DNA from: Rhexocercosporidium sp. MPI-PUGE-AT-0058
Lineage: Eukaryota; Ascomycota; Leotiomycetes; Helotiales
Direction of reading: 5' to 3'
DNA length: 64,000 nt
Assembly: GCA_020746875.1 (NCBI GenBank)
Contig: JAGTJL010000017.1
Span: 1,240,001-1,304,000, forward strand
Shown here: positions 21,368 through 32,656 of the stretch, in pieces
Numbering within the stretch: the stretch's first letter is position 1
Layout of the letters: each line of letters starts with the position of its first letter
Program-made: the position numbers and the translations under genes
Notes under the pieces: model-generated
Databases searched by the model: none
Seen by the model: the letters and a program-made list of their open reading frames with translations, nothing else
Told to the model about the DNA's origin: nothing

Positions 21368-23195
21368 ATGTCTTCTCCATCAATGGTAAGCGAATTTTAG
21401 GTCTTAGGGAGAATATCTGCTAATTGGTTTTAGGATACACTTTTCGAAAGATCCTTAGCCCCCCAGCGCGACGCTGGCGAAGGTTTCGTTTGCAACAGCG
21501 CGTCAACCAATTCCAGCCCGAAATTTGACGTCGAACGGTACCAAGGGTGTAAGCAAGAAGTAAGAAGTTCATATCGTGGCATCATAGACACAATAATTAC
21601 TCTGTTTAAGGACTCTGCCCCAGATAAACGTCCATCGGTTGACTCCCCGCCAGCCCTGACATCCTCCGATTCCTTGAGCTCCTCCGATTCTTCCAACCAA
21701 AATACCAACAAGCCCCCACTACCATCTGGAGAACAAAAACTCGCCTCATCTACCTCCAACAATTCAACATACAAAGCCATACGATGCGGCCGCTTGGGAT
21801 CCAGCGTGACAGTCGAACAATTGCGAAATCATTTTCTACTTTGTCCAGGTCTTCAATATGCCTACCTCCCTCTCAAAAAGAATGGCAGAGTCAAAAACTA
21901 CGGAATGGTCAGTTTTGAAGACAGTACGAGTGCTCAAGTGGCTCAGAAGATAATGAATGGTACTAAGCTTAGCGGAAAGGCATTGAATCTGGTCCTTACC
22001 TGCCCAATGACCCCTGCTGAGATTAGGCTCTCTAGGAGCGCCGATCCGCTAGCGCTGTCTGAGAGAGACATGAATCGTATCACTGTTGATGCAGAGATAT
22101 GGGCAGATATTGACAGCCTCCGACTCCGTTATGCGAAGGATTTGCCAGTGAAGAGAAAGCTTTCGCAGAAGATACGCGAGGAGAGAAGCAATCCGAGAGT
22201 TCAGAATCTTGCCAAGTTGTATGTTGGCATTGATTCCGCGCATGACAACATGCTAACCATGATCATAGGCTCGGAGTGGAAGATGCGATACCAACGGCCA
22301 TGGATTTGGATAAGATCGTGCAGGATATTGACAAAACTTATCACCATGAGTCCGAGACACGTCGCAACAGTCGCATTTGGAATATCCAATTCGAGTACTT
22401 TGGTGAAGCCGCTGCAAAAGTACTGAGCTTCCGGGAGGCTTTCAAAGATAAGGATGTAAGATCACTGGTCTTGGACTGTAATTGTCTTAGAGGCTAACAG
22501 ACTCTCAGATGTTCAAGCCATCACCCGATGATGAGGTCACCACTAAATCCAATCGGGAGGCATTGTTAGGTTGGATGACTGCTCTTTATGAGAACGTACG
22601 AAAGTTGCGGTCATTGGAAAAGCTATTCAACAAAGATGTCAAGTTTCCCCCGAGGGAGGAACTGTCTTTCGAATTGAAACTCCGATACACTCGAGGATCG
22701 ATCGTCCACGCTTTCCGATCAGGACCTAACCTAACTATCGATTGGGACGATAGCCACGAGGTCTGCTTCGCTTACACCGACGAGTTGTTGGGACACATGG
22801 CAGAGTATAAGGCTTTAGTCCACAAGATTTACAGACGAGCCATTGTCAGCGAGCAATCGGAGGAGTCCTTCAATCCCGTCTTTAGATCTCGAGAGTGGGC
22901 AATTAGTCCGATGAATCCCCGGCAAATGGCACATTCTTCATCTGAGTCCAAGCAATCTCGGTACCAGAACGAAAGAAGTTACTCCAACAAGCGTATCGTG
23001 TTTGCGGATCACTCATTTCCAGATGGAACAGGCGTGGAAGATGGATATTCAGATGAGGATGTGGAGGATGGAGATTTGGACAGCACAGATTTGGAGGACT
23101 TCGGTTTAGAAAATCGACTCCTTGGCGGCATAGTGTCGGAGGACGAAGTTTGGGAGGATGGAAAAGTGGGGGAGGGAGAGCTGGGGGATGATTGA
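21368..23195 (+). CDS. RRM-domain RNA-binding protein of unknown role
   Basis: Exons are 21368-21385, 21434-21559, 21611-22218, 22269-22455 and 22509-23195. All have GT/AG introns of 48-53 bp and phases agree throughout; the product is 541 residues. One RRM lies at about residues 100-180: RNP2-like YKAIRCGRL, then RNP1-like VKNYGMVSF. The domain is followed by a helix-rich, charged middle. The C-terminus after residue 480 is strongly acidic (Asp/Glu-rich), with a short basic run just before it. ATG 21368 has a better context (CACAATGT) than an in-frame ATG at 21314, which would add 18 residues. The first exon encodes only six codons. The RRM implies RNA binding; nothing in the sequence identifies the RNA or pathway. 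Confidence 0.8.
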
Positions 23196-25049
23196 GGGTG
23201 TGCGGTAAGAATGATTGACTGTGAAGATCACAGTCCTATCATACTGGAGTCCCCACTGCTGAAGGACATCAATGTAAAATAGTAAAGCGACCCGGTCACA
23301 AATAGATTTTCGAGGGCGACCATGTTGACTTGGCAATAAAAACGATTGATAAAAGCCTATCCACTTACAGTTTTCGCCCAAATGCTCCATCACAATCTTG
23401 ACACGCTCTATTCGCTCCCACGTCCACTTCTAAGCCCTTCCAGAGTCTTCCCTGCCCACCCTATCCCGAAAGCACATTCGATATTTCATATAAATTGCTA
23501 CTGCTGCGCTCGAGACTCATTTTCTCTCTGATGTATACGCGCTGTCTGCGGCGTAACGCGCATCATGTTGCTCTGCAGTCCCGGGCTCAAAATTCCATCA
23601 AGTACAACAGATTTGTAGATGATCTATCTATAATGTACTACTCCTTTAGCTGTCTCATGAGAGAGAGAGAAGATTTCTTGCTCTGTTCACTCTGGCATGC
23701 CACACACACAAAAGAGAGAGAGAGAGAGAGAGAGTAAAAAATTATCAAGCTGGGAAAGGAGAGATTTGCACACTCACATGATTGATCTGCTTTCGGGCGA
23801 TCGAGAATACTGCGATGATAACATTGCCTAGCGACGACCTTCAACAGTTCTCGAGGTGCACCACACCATGGTCAGGTGTGGTGTCCACTCCCTGTTTCCA
23901 GGTCATGGTCTTTGCTGGTATTTGAGAAGCTGTAGATTAGTATAGAAAGATTTTCGTTAGAAGAAACTCGGGAAAGGCAACAAATATGAAGATAAGAATG
24001 TAGGAGTAGAAGGGTATCGTTTTGTTTTGAAACAAAGAGGGGGAGGAATTTCGACCTGTGGTAACACTGTTAGTTCATGAATCTAGTGAGCGTGTGTGAC
24101 AAAGAGGGTTCCCAACTTGACAGATTTGTTGTCTTTTCGCTTATTTCGTTATATATAGGCTCCTGTGGTCGGCTCAGCCACGGCAGTTGTAAATACCCGG
24201 TACCCGAGATCTGAGGCTCAATCGTTCGACCACAGCCAATTCCTTGCTCTGTAGAGTGCCAATCGTTCCCAATATTGACTGATTCCGCAATTCGAGTAAG
24301 TCCTCGCTTGCAGCTCGTTTTCCTATCAATGTTGTTAGCCTTCAGAAACTGATTCATTTCCATGGTGTTCGAACTTGAACGCCATCCCTTACTACCTGAA
24401 ATGGAGACGAACAACTTCTATTCTGACTTTGAAATGTGTTTAAGTAAGGTAAACACTGATATTTCTTATGTATTCGTTCATTGCATTGAAGCAATGGTCA
24501 AACAACGGTTTGTTTCTTTTGCCCACTTTTGACCCGAATTCTGAGCCCAAAGCTAGACTACTCCACTTTCTTGCACAAGATAACACGGTCCCATTATTTC
24601 TCCACAAACTTTTGATTTGGGCCTGCCAAGGAACGCCACACAATATTGCAAAGCAGGGGGAAAACAAGGCTGGCCTATCGTCCATCAAAATTTTGACAAG
24701 GGACGGCCCAGCCCGACTCCGTAGCGCTGGAGTGGGTTGATCCGGCCAATGAGGGAGACCTGCAAACTCGGTGAGGAAGACACACCAAGACATGGAGGAG
24801 CCCAACCCCTGGGATAACTCGATAACCATTTTCAGCTCGCCGCGTTGTACACTTCAGCTTTCAAATGACCCCTCGATTTAAATTCTCTTGCTCATTTCTT
24901 CAAACAAAAGTATGGTTCTTCGACATCGTCACCATCAAAGGCTTGATTCGTGAATCCCAAACCAGCGACAGCAACTTTTAAGTCTCTCTATTTCCGGTGA
25001 ACACATTCTCACCGAGGCAAGGCAACTGTAACACAGTTACACGAACTCC
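23196..25049. other. Spacer with CA/GA microsatellite
   Basis: No supported gene. Adjacent (CA)n and (GA)11 repeats lie at about 23700-23734. Frames at 24440-24829 on both strands overlap each other and lack domains. Confidence 0.55.
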
Positions 25050-27299
25050 ATGGCAATTCCTCTTCCCCTCCGGCTTCTCAGCCGTATCGGCGACAAGTTC
25101 GAAGTCATAGACTGTCGCGAACCTCGCAGTCCTGGTCGCGGAATCGACCATTTCGATATCATCACCTACACATGGGGCGAGAAGCAGAAACCATACAATT
25201 GCGGAATACCAGGCGTAGACTGGGACGTAAAACTGGCACCGCAGAAGCTGGAGGACATCAAGCGATTGATGGTTGAGGATGACATTCAGTATTTGTGGGT
25301 CGACTGTATCTGTTTGGCCCAGGATGATGAGCGAGAAATGTCATCAGAAATTCCGAAGATGTACCAGTACTACAAGACTGCCAGAAAATGCTACATCTTA
25401 ATGGACATGGATGAGGTGTGGAATCCGCAGGACATCGTGGACAACCTGAAATTCATCGATCACATTTTGGCGAATATGGGGGGAGCTTCGTTGGCTTCTG
25501 AAGCCTTCCTCACGGAAAAGCTCACCAATATCCTATCGCAATGGGGCACGACGAATTGGAAGTTCCCCATGGATTATTCTACTGTCAGATCTGCTGCCAT
25601 TGACATGGGTGTTTTGAACTGTTACTCGACATGCATCAACCGAGTTCGTTCGCTGTTCAACAATCCATACTTCACACGAGTCTGGACATTTCAAGAAATG
25701 TTACTAGGGAAGAACATCACCATGTATGGAGTGAACAAGGACCAAATATCGTGTATTGGGGAATTGAACACTTGGATGGATCTTGCTACAGACTCCAAGG
25801 ACAAAGCTTACAAACTTCATGATTGGATTACGACTTCGAGAGTCTTGAGAACGGCATCGGTCAATGCGATCTTGCGAATTCTAGACGAGGATTGCTTGAT
25901 ACTTAATGCTCTGCAGACACAAGTTAGAGGGATCAGCTCGGCACGAACGGACATCATCAATGGTGGTCCTAGTTGGTGGTATGAGAATCACAAGGGGGTT
26001 TGCAATATCTTCTCTGCAATCTCCATCACACCGCGAGAGTGTGAACAGAGGAGAGATATCTTCAGAGGACTTCTTGGTGTCTTTAGCGGATTATTCACAG
26101 CAGAGGAAGTGGAGAATGACCTGAATGGCAACGATATCGAGAAGATCTCGTACGCATTCTTCAGACAGCTTTCCATGAAGACCGGGCTCGCATGGACGAA
26201 ACTAGCGATCAGCAGTGGGGAACGTGGAGAATGTGACTGGATACCAGTGGTGGCAAATCACAATAACCCAATGACAACGGACTGCTTCGCTGCTGTTGTC
26301 AACCTAGGTCGTTTGAAGCCAAAGGGCTTGGCCAAAGCGTTCGCAGTGACGGGCCTGTTGGGAACGCCGAAAAAGTACATGCGAATTGTACTTAACAAAA
26401 GTGATAGAGGGTTTCAGTTTATCTACAGAGGCTGTAACGCAGGCAAGAAAGTCAGCACTGGTATCTTCAGCACCGAAGTAATACCTGTAAATGACCAACC
26501 TCGAGACGTGGCTGGAGACGAGACTGGTAGAATCCTGGTGCAATGCGCGACGATGCTAGGGAGTATCATGGATCCAGGGGGCGATGTCGTTGAGTACAGA
26601 AGGAGACTGCTCCGCAAGCTACAACCACATTGGGATATCAGTGACCCCAATGCCAAGCCAACGGGATGGGAGGATCGATGTGTTAGCGGCACGGGCTGGG
26701 AGAATCCACATCCTCCTGACTTTAGAGTCCACAATAGGTCCATGAACTTCCGACTGGGCGCAATTACAGACTGCGGATCACGGCTCGAAAATGAGAGTAC
26801 AGAGAAGATTTCATGTGAAGTTCGAGTCAATTGCGGATGTGTGATTGTTGCTCCATTTTCGTTGATTTTCGAAGCAATTACAGCTGTAGAAGGATGTTCC
26901 TTGGGTGGTACTTCTGCGACCTTGGAGGAAGACAGGATAGTTCTAAGAGATGGACTGGGATTGGTGCAGGTCGGTGACATTGGCAAGGCTTTCAACTTGG
27001 TTGCATATGGAGGAAATACCGACGCCCACAGAGCGTATTCCAACAGTTGCAGAAGTACGAGGATTCATAGATCAGTGATTCCGAAACTTTTGTGGCCGGC
27101 GGGTAGGGCTCTGGTGAGGGAGGACTTCACGCACGGCATTACCGATTCGATGAGGGATTACGGGTATGTGCAGACTGGTGGATCGGGGAATCTCCTAATA
27201 TGCAGGAATCGACCTTTGGGGCAATATAAGATCATTGGAGTCTCTGTTGATGAATGGATAGAAAACAAGGGTGGAGAACACACAGTCACCATCCGCTGA
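25050..27299 (+). CDS. Heterokaryon-incompatibility (HET) domain protein
   Basis: Intronless 749-residue protein. The N-terminal HET domain covers about residues 35-225. Its blocks are visible: ITYTWG near residue 39, LWVDCICLAQDD near 82, YQYYKTARKCYILM near 108, and FTRVWTFQEMLLGKNITMYG near 210. These match the three conserved HET blocks, with the final TRVWTFQE in place of RxWxxQE. The remaining 500 residues have no recognised effector (no NACHT, WD40 or ankyrin) and end in a Cys/Gly-containing region. HET proteins mediate nonself recognition and regulated cell death between fungal strains. Start ATG 25050 has a CTCCATGG context and is the first in frame. It is isolated, with large spacers on both sides, as many HET genes are. 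Confidence 0.9.
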   Translation: MAIPLPLRLLSRIGDKFEVIDCREPRSPGRGIDHFDIITYTWGEKQKPYNCGIPGVDWDVKLAPQKLEDIKRLMVEDDIQYLWVDCICLAQDDEREMSSEIPKMYQYYKTARKCYILMDMDEVWNPQDIVDNLKFIDHILANMGGASLASEAFLTEKLTNILSQWGTTNWKFPMDYSTVRSAAIDMGVLNCYSTCINRVRSLFNNPYFTRVWTFQEMLLGKNITMYGVNKDQISCIGELNTWMDLATDSKDKAYKLHDWITTSRVLRTASVNAILRILDEDCLILNALQTQVRGISSARTDIINGGPSWWYENHKGVCNIFSAISITPRECEQRRDIFRGLLGVFSGLFTAEEVENDLNGNDIEKISYAFFRQLSMKTGLAWTKLAISSGERGECDWIPVVANHNNPMTTDCFAAVVNLGRLKPKGLAKAFAVTGLLGTPKKYMRIVLNKSDRGFQFIYRGCNAGKKVSTGIFSTEVIPVNDQPRDVAGDETGRILVQCATMLGSIMDPGGDVVEYRRRLLRKLQPHWDISDPNAKPTGWEDRCVSGTGWENPHPPDFRVHNRSMNFRLGAITDCGSRLENESTEKISCEVRVNCGCVIVAPFSLIFEAITAVEGCSLGGTSATLEEDRIVLRDGLGLVQVGDIGKAFNLVAYGGNTDAHRAYSNSCRSTRIHRSVIPKLLWPAGRALVREDFTHGITDSMRDYGYVQTGGSGNLLICRNRPLGQYKIIGVSVDEWIENKGGEHTVTIR

Positions 27300-30175
27300 G
27301 CGGTGTTGGTGCCTTGAGAAGGTCGGAATAATGTTTGCAGTTGATTTTTTTCGGTCACAACGTAATGACATCCCTTCAATTTTGCATTATTGACGAGCTG
27401 TGCCACAAAATGCTATTGCCCGTGAAGGTTCCCCTTGTCCATTTGTCTACCGATGATATCATGGTTTTGGTTTCCAATCCTGTGTTCCGGGAGGAATCTC
27501 GGAATCCAAATATTTAGAAGCCTGCCACGGTTTTATCGTCAACCCCAGAGCGCTGGCATGATCATAATTGCCACTGTCGCTCATAGTAGCGCAGCGAGCT
27601 CTGCTGTTCACCTATTTATCGCTCCGGTGGATTCATCAACACGCTGCCTGAACAGGCAAGGCGCTTCGCTTAAGATCTCCCGCCCAACATCCACATCAAC
27701 GTCGACTATCTGCCGAGCCAATTCTTGCAAATGATCTTCATCTTGTTTTTCCTCGAGACTTCAGGATTTTTAGGAACCGATCGGCAGCTGGGTCATCGCA
27801 GGTACAGCAAGCAATCATTACAGCTCCTCGCGTGCTTCGAGTGCGTCAACCACGCCCTCCCCTATCTGCAAGGCCAAATTAAGCTTCAAATTTGTAACAC
27901 GCCCTTCATATCGTCACCCATATTCTGACGTTCTTTGATCTTAGACTCTACCTGGATTCGACGAGGCACCAGTTTACCACTGCTTATTATCCTCCTTGCA
28001 GAAAGCGACTTGTTACCACACACTCCCCTGCAAAATCCACGGAGTTGTCCACGATCCCAAGACTTAAACCTTACGACCTCAACTATGGCGTACATAATCT
28101 CCGATACAGAATGCAAAGATGAAGAGTTGCTGGGGTTCAATATACTTAGGGCACTTAGTGGACTCTGAGGTGGAGATATTTAGCGGATGGCGAGATCATG
28201 GCGAACAATACTTCACTGTTGAACGACGTCTTAGAATCTCTTCGAAGTTGAAGTAGATGGAACTTTTCAACCCAGGCTGCTTCTATTTCATCATTGCTTG
28301 CAGCGTCGCCGAGCTGCCGAAGCATTTTTGTTCATGGAAATGAAGTTTGGCTGACGCGAGGAAGCAGGGAGAGCAATACTTCTAGAAATCGATTCGAAAT
28401 GAACTCAGAGGATTATGTCCATTTTAAGGCAGACAGCGCCACTAGCTATTCAGCTCAAGGTGGCCCTGACAGTAGACCCCCTGAGCCCATCCTATAATCG
28501 CTGATGACGAGGCAGATATAGGTGCACTCCTGTCCAGCTGACAACATTCGCGACCCTTCCCAAAAAATCTTGTTGCCTGCTCAATCGATCTTTGATTGCA
28601 TGGAAATATTTAAATTGGGCTTTAGTACTCCCCATGATATATGGACAAGAGCTACGTGGAAATAGGTAGTATGCTAATTTGAGGTCTATTCTGGTGCTTA
28701 TGTGCTAGATAAGAACTTGTAAGTTCAACGATTGGATTTTGTCATGGAAGCTTGGCGGCCTTCTCCATCTCTTTTCTATATTTCCAACATCATCCTCTAC
28801 TCCATTGGCCCCCGAGAGATATTTTTAGACAACAAAGGCAGACAAAAACTTTTAGACCCCAGCCAGAATAGGATCACTATTCAAACACAAAGCCCTAAGT
28901 GACATCAAAGCTTCCCATTCATCTTGAAAAGCAATCACTATGGAAAGACAAAGATACCGTCTAGGTTTCGGGCATAGATCGAGAGAAGAACCGAAGTGAG
29001 CAGCGGGCATGTATGGCTTCTTTCCTCTACTGTGGAAGGGCCGTTCGTCAGGTTATGGTAAGTGTAGGGACTCCAGTCCTCTGGGGGCGACAATTGCTAA
29101 TATAGAATGAAGTCACAAATCGGAAAGACCAATGAAACGGAAGAGTATTCTCCAATGCTGTCACTCAGCCTTCCCTCCATCTCCACGGTCGTTCGAAATA
29201 TGCACTTCTTGAAGACAGCGCTACCAAGGGAGACCTTTAACCCAGTGATGGAGATAAAAGCTCTTTAGCCCCGCTTTTGAATTGTTGGAGGTCTTTTGAT
29301 TGGGCCCTAAAATACCGAAAGTCTGGGATTGGCTGCTAGGAAGGTAGAAATATCTCGAGGGACTTTAGGCGGCCATTGTTTGGGTGGTAATTCTGTAGGA
29401 TGGCGGATGTGAGTTGCTTGCTGGGCGTGAGAGGAAGTTTTCGTTGCCCACCATACGGCTCTCGAGACCAGTTGGAGACGGTGATAAAGGGTAATTGGTT
29501 GGCGTGGTGGTACGCTCAAAAGCAGATCATATGCTGGGACACCTAGGAGCTGACCCCCTTTCGTACGTCTTGTGTGATAGTAAGAGGGTGTACTTTCATA
29601 ATTCTTATAAAGAATACCAAGTCGCAAACACATATGCCTGGAAATTGGGACCGCGGCTGTACTTGTGAGAGTGTGGGTAAGAAATACTAGAAAGGGAAAG
29701 CCTGGGGTAATAGTAAACTCAAATAACAGGAAAAGATGGAGGCTGGCTCAAGCTGGGGGAGAATTTATGATTGATTCCAATGCCATGGGGCCGTGTTTAA
29801 GGCATTTCACGCCTCTGTAACTGCTGTCAAATCATACATTGAAGTTCCGTTTGCTCAACCATGTGAACCCCACAAGAATATCCGGTTTCCAGCAGCAAAC
29901 GAAAGCAGAAAATGGTCGATATTTGTTCCAAAAATGCCTCTACATTCAAGAAATGTAGCTATTACGCCTTCCGCGGCTCATTTGACGAATTTAAAACATA
30001 ACTCCTAAGAAGGACGGGAGCAAACAGCTCACCCTCGCTTCGCTCCTCGCCTCTTGGGAAGACAAACAAAGCTTCATCTCGACCTCCAAAAAGTCATATC
30101 TGTCATATCTCGGCGAATCTATAGAGGAATTCCAAAAAAAAAAAAGTAATTGAATTGCCCTCCCAAGGCAGGTAT
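27300..30175. other. Gene-poor region
   Basis: 2.9 kb with only short, domain-less frames on both strands, for example 29633-29307 minus (108 codons). No repeats of note. Confidence 0.55.
30134..30145 (-). terminator. Pol III terminator (T12) of the tRNA gene
   Basis: An A12 run on the plus strand, T12 on the tRNA strand, lies 30 bp beyond the tRNA 3' end. Confidence 0.6.
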
Positions 30176-30271
30176 GCTACGCAAGGGGTTCGAACCCTTG
30201 TTTCCTGCTGCGTATGTTACTCTACAAGAGTATTTGGGAAGCAGACGAGTTAACCACTACTCCAGCGAAGC
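30176..30271 (-). tRNA. tRNA-Gly (CCC) with a short intron
   Basis: A cloverleaf can be drawn on the minus strand. The acceptor GCTTCGC pairs with GCGTAGC with one mismatch. The D arm is GAGT/ACTC with loop AGTGGTTA. The anticodon stem is TCTGC with loop TTCCCA. The T arm is AAGGG-TTCGAAC-CCCTT. A box (TGGAGTAGTGG) and B box (GGTTCGAACCC) are present. The 5' half is exactly 37 nt, ending after the anticodon CCC (30238-30236) plus one A. An intron of about 21-22 nt then separates it from the 3' half at the canonical 37/38 position. A T12 run follows downstream. The mismatched acceptor pair and an imperfect outer anticodon-stem pair leave some chance of a decayed copy. No CCA is encoded, as expected in eukaryotes. 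Confidence 0.65.
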
Positions 30272-30598
30272 TTCATTCATTGTTTGCCTGATTTTACGTT
30301 CTCCACGTAGGCTACGCAAGTCAAATGTTTGAACAGATTTTCTCTTAATAAGAGATATCCCACCGTTTGCTGTTTGCAAAATTATACCCAAAATGCAGTT
30401 ACCCATTGTGGCAGTTAAGAGTTTGTCAGGGGAAGGGACGATCTCACTACTGTAGGTAGAAGAGGCAGAGGCTTGGCTTGGCGGGGTGAAGTGGGGTCAT
30501 TTTGGAGGGGGACATTATTTTCTCAGTTCAGCGCGCAACATGAATCAGTCTTCCAACACCAGGTCTACAAGCATGCCACACACGACAACTCACTCTCC

Positions 30599-31342
30599 AT
30601 GGAAAAACCCATACCACCGATCATAATGGCAGACGAGCCATCCCCGTCCTACGCTAACGACGACTTCGACGACGTCTTCGGCTCCGCGCCCTCCTCACCC
30701 TCACACCTACCCCGCCAACACCCCACAGGAAATCTCGAACCCTCAGACATCCCGCGGCTGCGCGAGAAACACGAGACAGAAGGGTACAGAGACGGCGTCA
30801 CGAAAGGGAAAGGAGAGAGCGTGCAAGCTGGGTTCGATGAGGGGTATGGTTTAGGTGCTGTGCTGGGTCTGAAAATCGGGAAGATTTTGGGGATTTTGGA
30901 GGGTGTTCTTGCCGGGCTGAGGGGAGAGGAGGGGGAGAGGGAGAGGGTGGAACGGTTGGTGGGGGAGGCAACGGAGGATTTGAGTACGAAGAGTGTTTTT
31001 GCAAAGGAGTTTTGGGGAGAGGATGGGGTTTGGAGGTTTGAGGTTGAGGGTGAGAAGGAGGGAGAGGGGAAGGGGGAAGTGCTGTTTCCGGATGTGGCGG
31101 CTGCGCATCCTTTGGTGAGGAAGTGGGAAGGGTTTGTGGAGGAGGAGGTTAGGAGGTGGGGGTTCGATCTTGGGATTTTGGATGGGGAAGGGGAGAAGGA
31201 AACCGAGGAGATGGATGATGGAGGCGTGAGTGGGAAAGGTGCGCAAGGGAAGGTGGCTAGGAAGGGGGAGGTCGAGAGTGAGCCGGTTGCCGCGGGTATG
31301 GCGAAAGTTTTGGGGATTTCAAAGAAGGATTTGAGTTGGTGA
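30599..31342 (+). CDS. YAE1: Yae1-like Fe-S adaptor protein
   Basis: In yeast, Yae1 with Lto1 links the cytosolic Fe-S targeting complex to the ABC protein Rli1, needed for ribosome function. The intronless frame gives 247 residues. The Yae1 N-terminal motif of Gly at every fourth position lies at about residues 62-100 (GYRDGVTKGKGESVQAGFDE, then GYGLGAVLGLKIGKILG). An acidic N-terminal segment, NDDFDDVFG, is also typical. The rest is Glu/Gly-rich and poorly conserved, ending SKKDLSW. ATG 30599 was taken as start; ATG 30626, nine codons later (MADEPSP), is an equal candidate. The upstream frame lacks an ATG. The tRNA gene lies 330 bp upstream on the other strand. Confidence 0.85.
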   Translation: MEKPIPPIIMADEPSPSYANDDFDDVFGSAPSSPSHLPRQHPTGNLEPSDIPRLREKHETEGYRDGVTKGKGESVQAGFDEGYGLGAVLGLKIGKILGILEGVLAGLRGEEGERERVERLVGEATEDLSTKSVFAKEFWGEDGVWRFEVEGEKEGEGKGEVLFPDVAAAHPLVRKWEGFVEEEVRRWGFDLGILDGEGEKETEEMDDGGVSGKGAQGKVARKGEVESEPVAAGMAKVLGISKKDLSW

Positions 31343-32656
31343 ACACTTCGATAAGCAGGAGTATCAACGAATTCTCTGAAGGGATGTTGCAGCATGGGAG
31401 GAGATGCGACAAGAAAAGAGAAAGGCTGGCAATGGCTTAATGTGGCCTGCACAACCAGCAGAACATTGGCCTCGAATCTTGATGATAACATCCGGGGAGT
31501 CTCATCTCTGGACCCTTAGGAGTTCATGATGGCATTGGGGAGCTTCTTTGATGTATATTCAAATTCCGGGGATATCCTCCAGATTCAGCCACTCGGCCAA
31601 CCCCATAGCTCGAGGAAGCCCGTCCAGATGACAACCTCCAAATCGTGCCCGAGGCCATACCTCGTGGTCTCAACGAGAAAGGGATCATCTGAAGAGGCAC
31701 AACGCCATTTTTGTTTTCCCGTGTCAGCTTAATCCAAACAGAAAAGACCTAGATATTGATGTCAAAGTTAGATCTGGTGCGACCATTCTCCTGCAGCTTC
31801 GCGAGATCGCCAACCTCAACCTCAACCAACAAATCCATCATCACCAACTCTCTCCACAGCAGACTGTAGGTAACCGAACACGATAGACCTTGTAGTGTTC
31901 TATACACCCAAACGAAGGGCCTCAAGGTCCGTTAATTAACCAAATTCTAACGCCCAGCCTGCTTTTCCTAATCACGCTGCAGTGTGCTCAAACGTCTATT
32001 AGAAACGCCTGGGTTACCATTCCATTTACACGTAGAGCTAAAATGCAGCCCTGGACGTTCTGGAGACCGAAATGAACTCCGGCTCAATATGATGACTGGC
32101 CGATGTACAGAACGCTTCCAAAATTGTTGAAACGGCCGTGCCTTCCTCTCGATTCTGCCTTCCAATGTCACCGTCGCTTCCGTTCCTTCCCTTCGTGATC
32201 CCCGCCTATTGGCATTGCCGTCCGCTTCATTTTGAGCGTCTCTTCTTCTTCTCTTCTCTTCTCCTCTCCTCTCCTCCTTATTCTCCATTCCGCATCTCCG
32301 TATTCCTCACCTTTCATATATTTGTTCGTCGCGAGACCGAGGCCTCGTGATTCTCTCTCACTTCATTACCTACATTACACTCATTTCATTCTCTTCTCCA
32401 CCCTCCTCATATCCAACTACTAACGTCAAGTCGTTTTTACACGCCAGGCTCGAGGATACTCTCACCGTAAGTTGTCCAGTTTCACATCCCTCAACTCAAC
32501 ATCGGCATCATGCAGCCTCCCACACCACCAAGCAATTGCCGTTGTACCACCTAGCAACGTAGAATCATAAAAATACCAAACCCATAGCTCAAAGACCCCT
32601 CCAGGGAACTTAAGCAGGTCTCGGCCATCCATTGACTTATACAGTTCTTAGAAACC
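31343..32656. other. Spacer and 5' leader of the glyoxal oxidase gene
   Basis: No gene seen. Pyrimidine-rich sequence at about 32230-32420 probably belongs to the promoter or leader of the downstream gene. Confidence 0.5.

Noticed and set aside
30649..31491. 280-codon open frame on the minus strand
   Set aside because: Antisense shadow of YAE1. It is rich in Ser/Pro/Leu as expected from the complement of a Glu/Gly-rich gene, with no domain.
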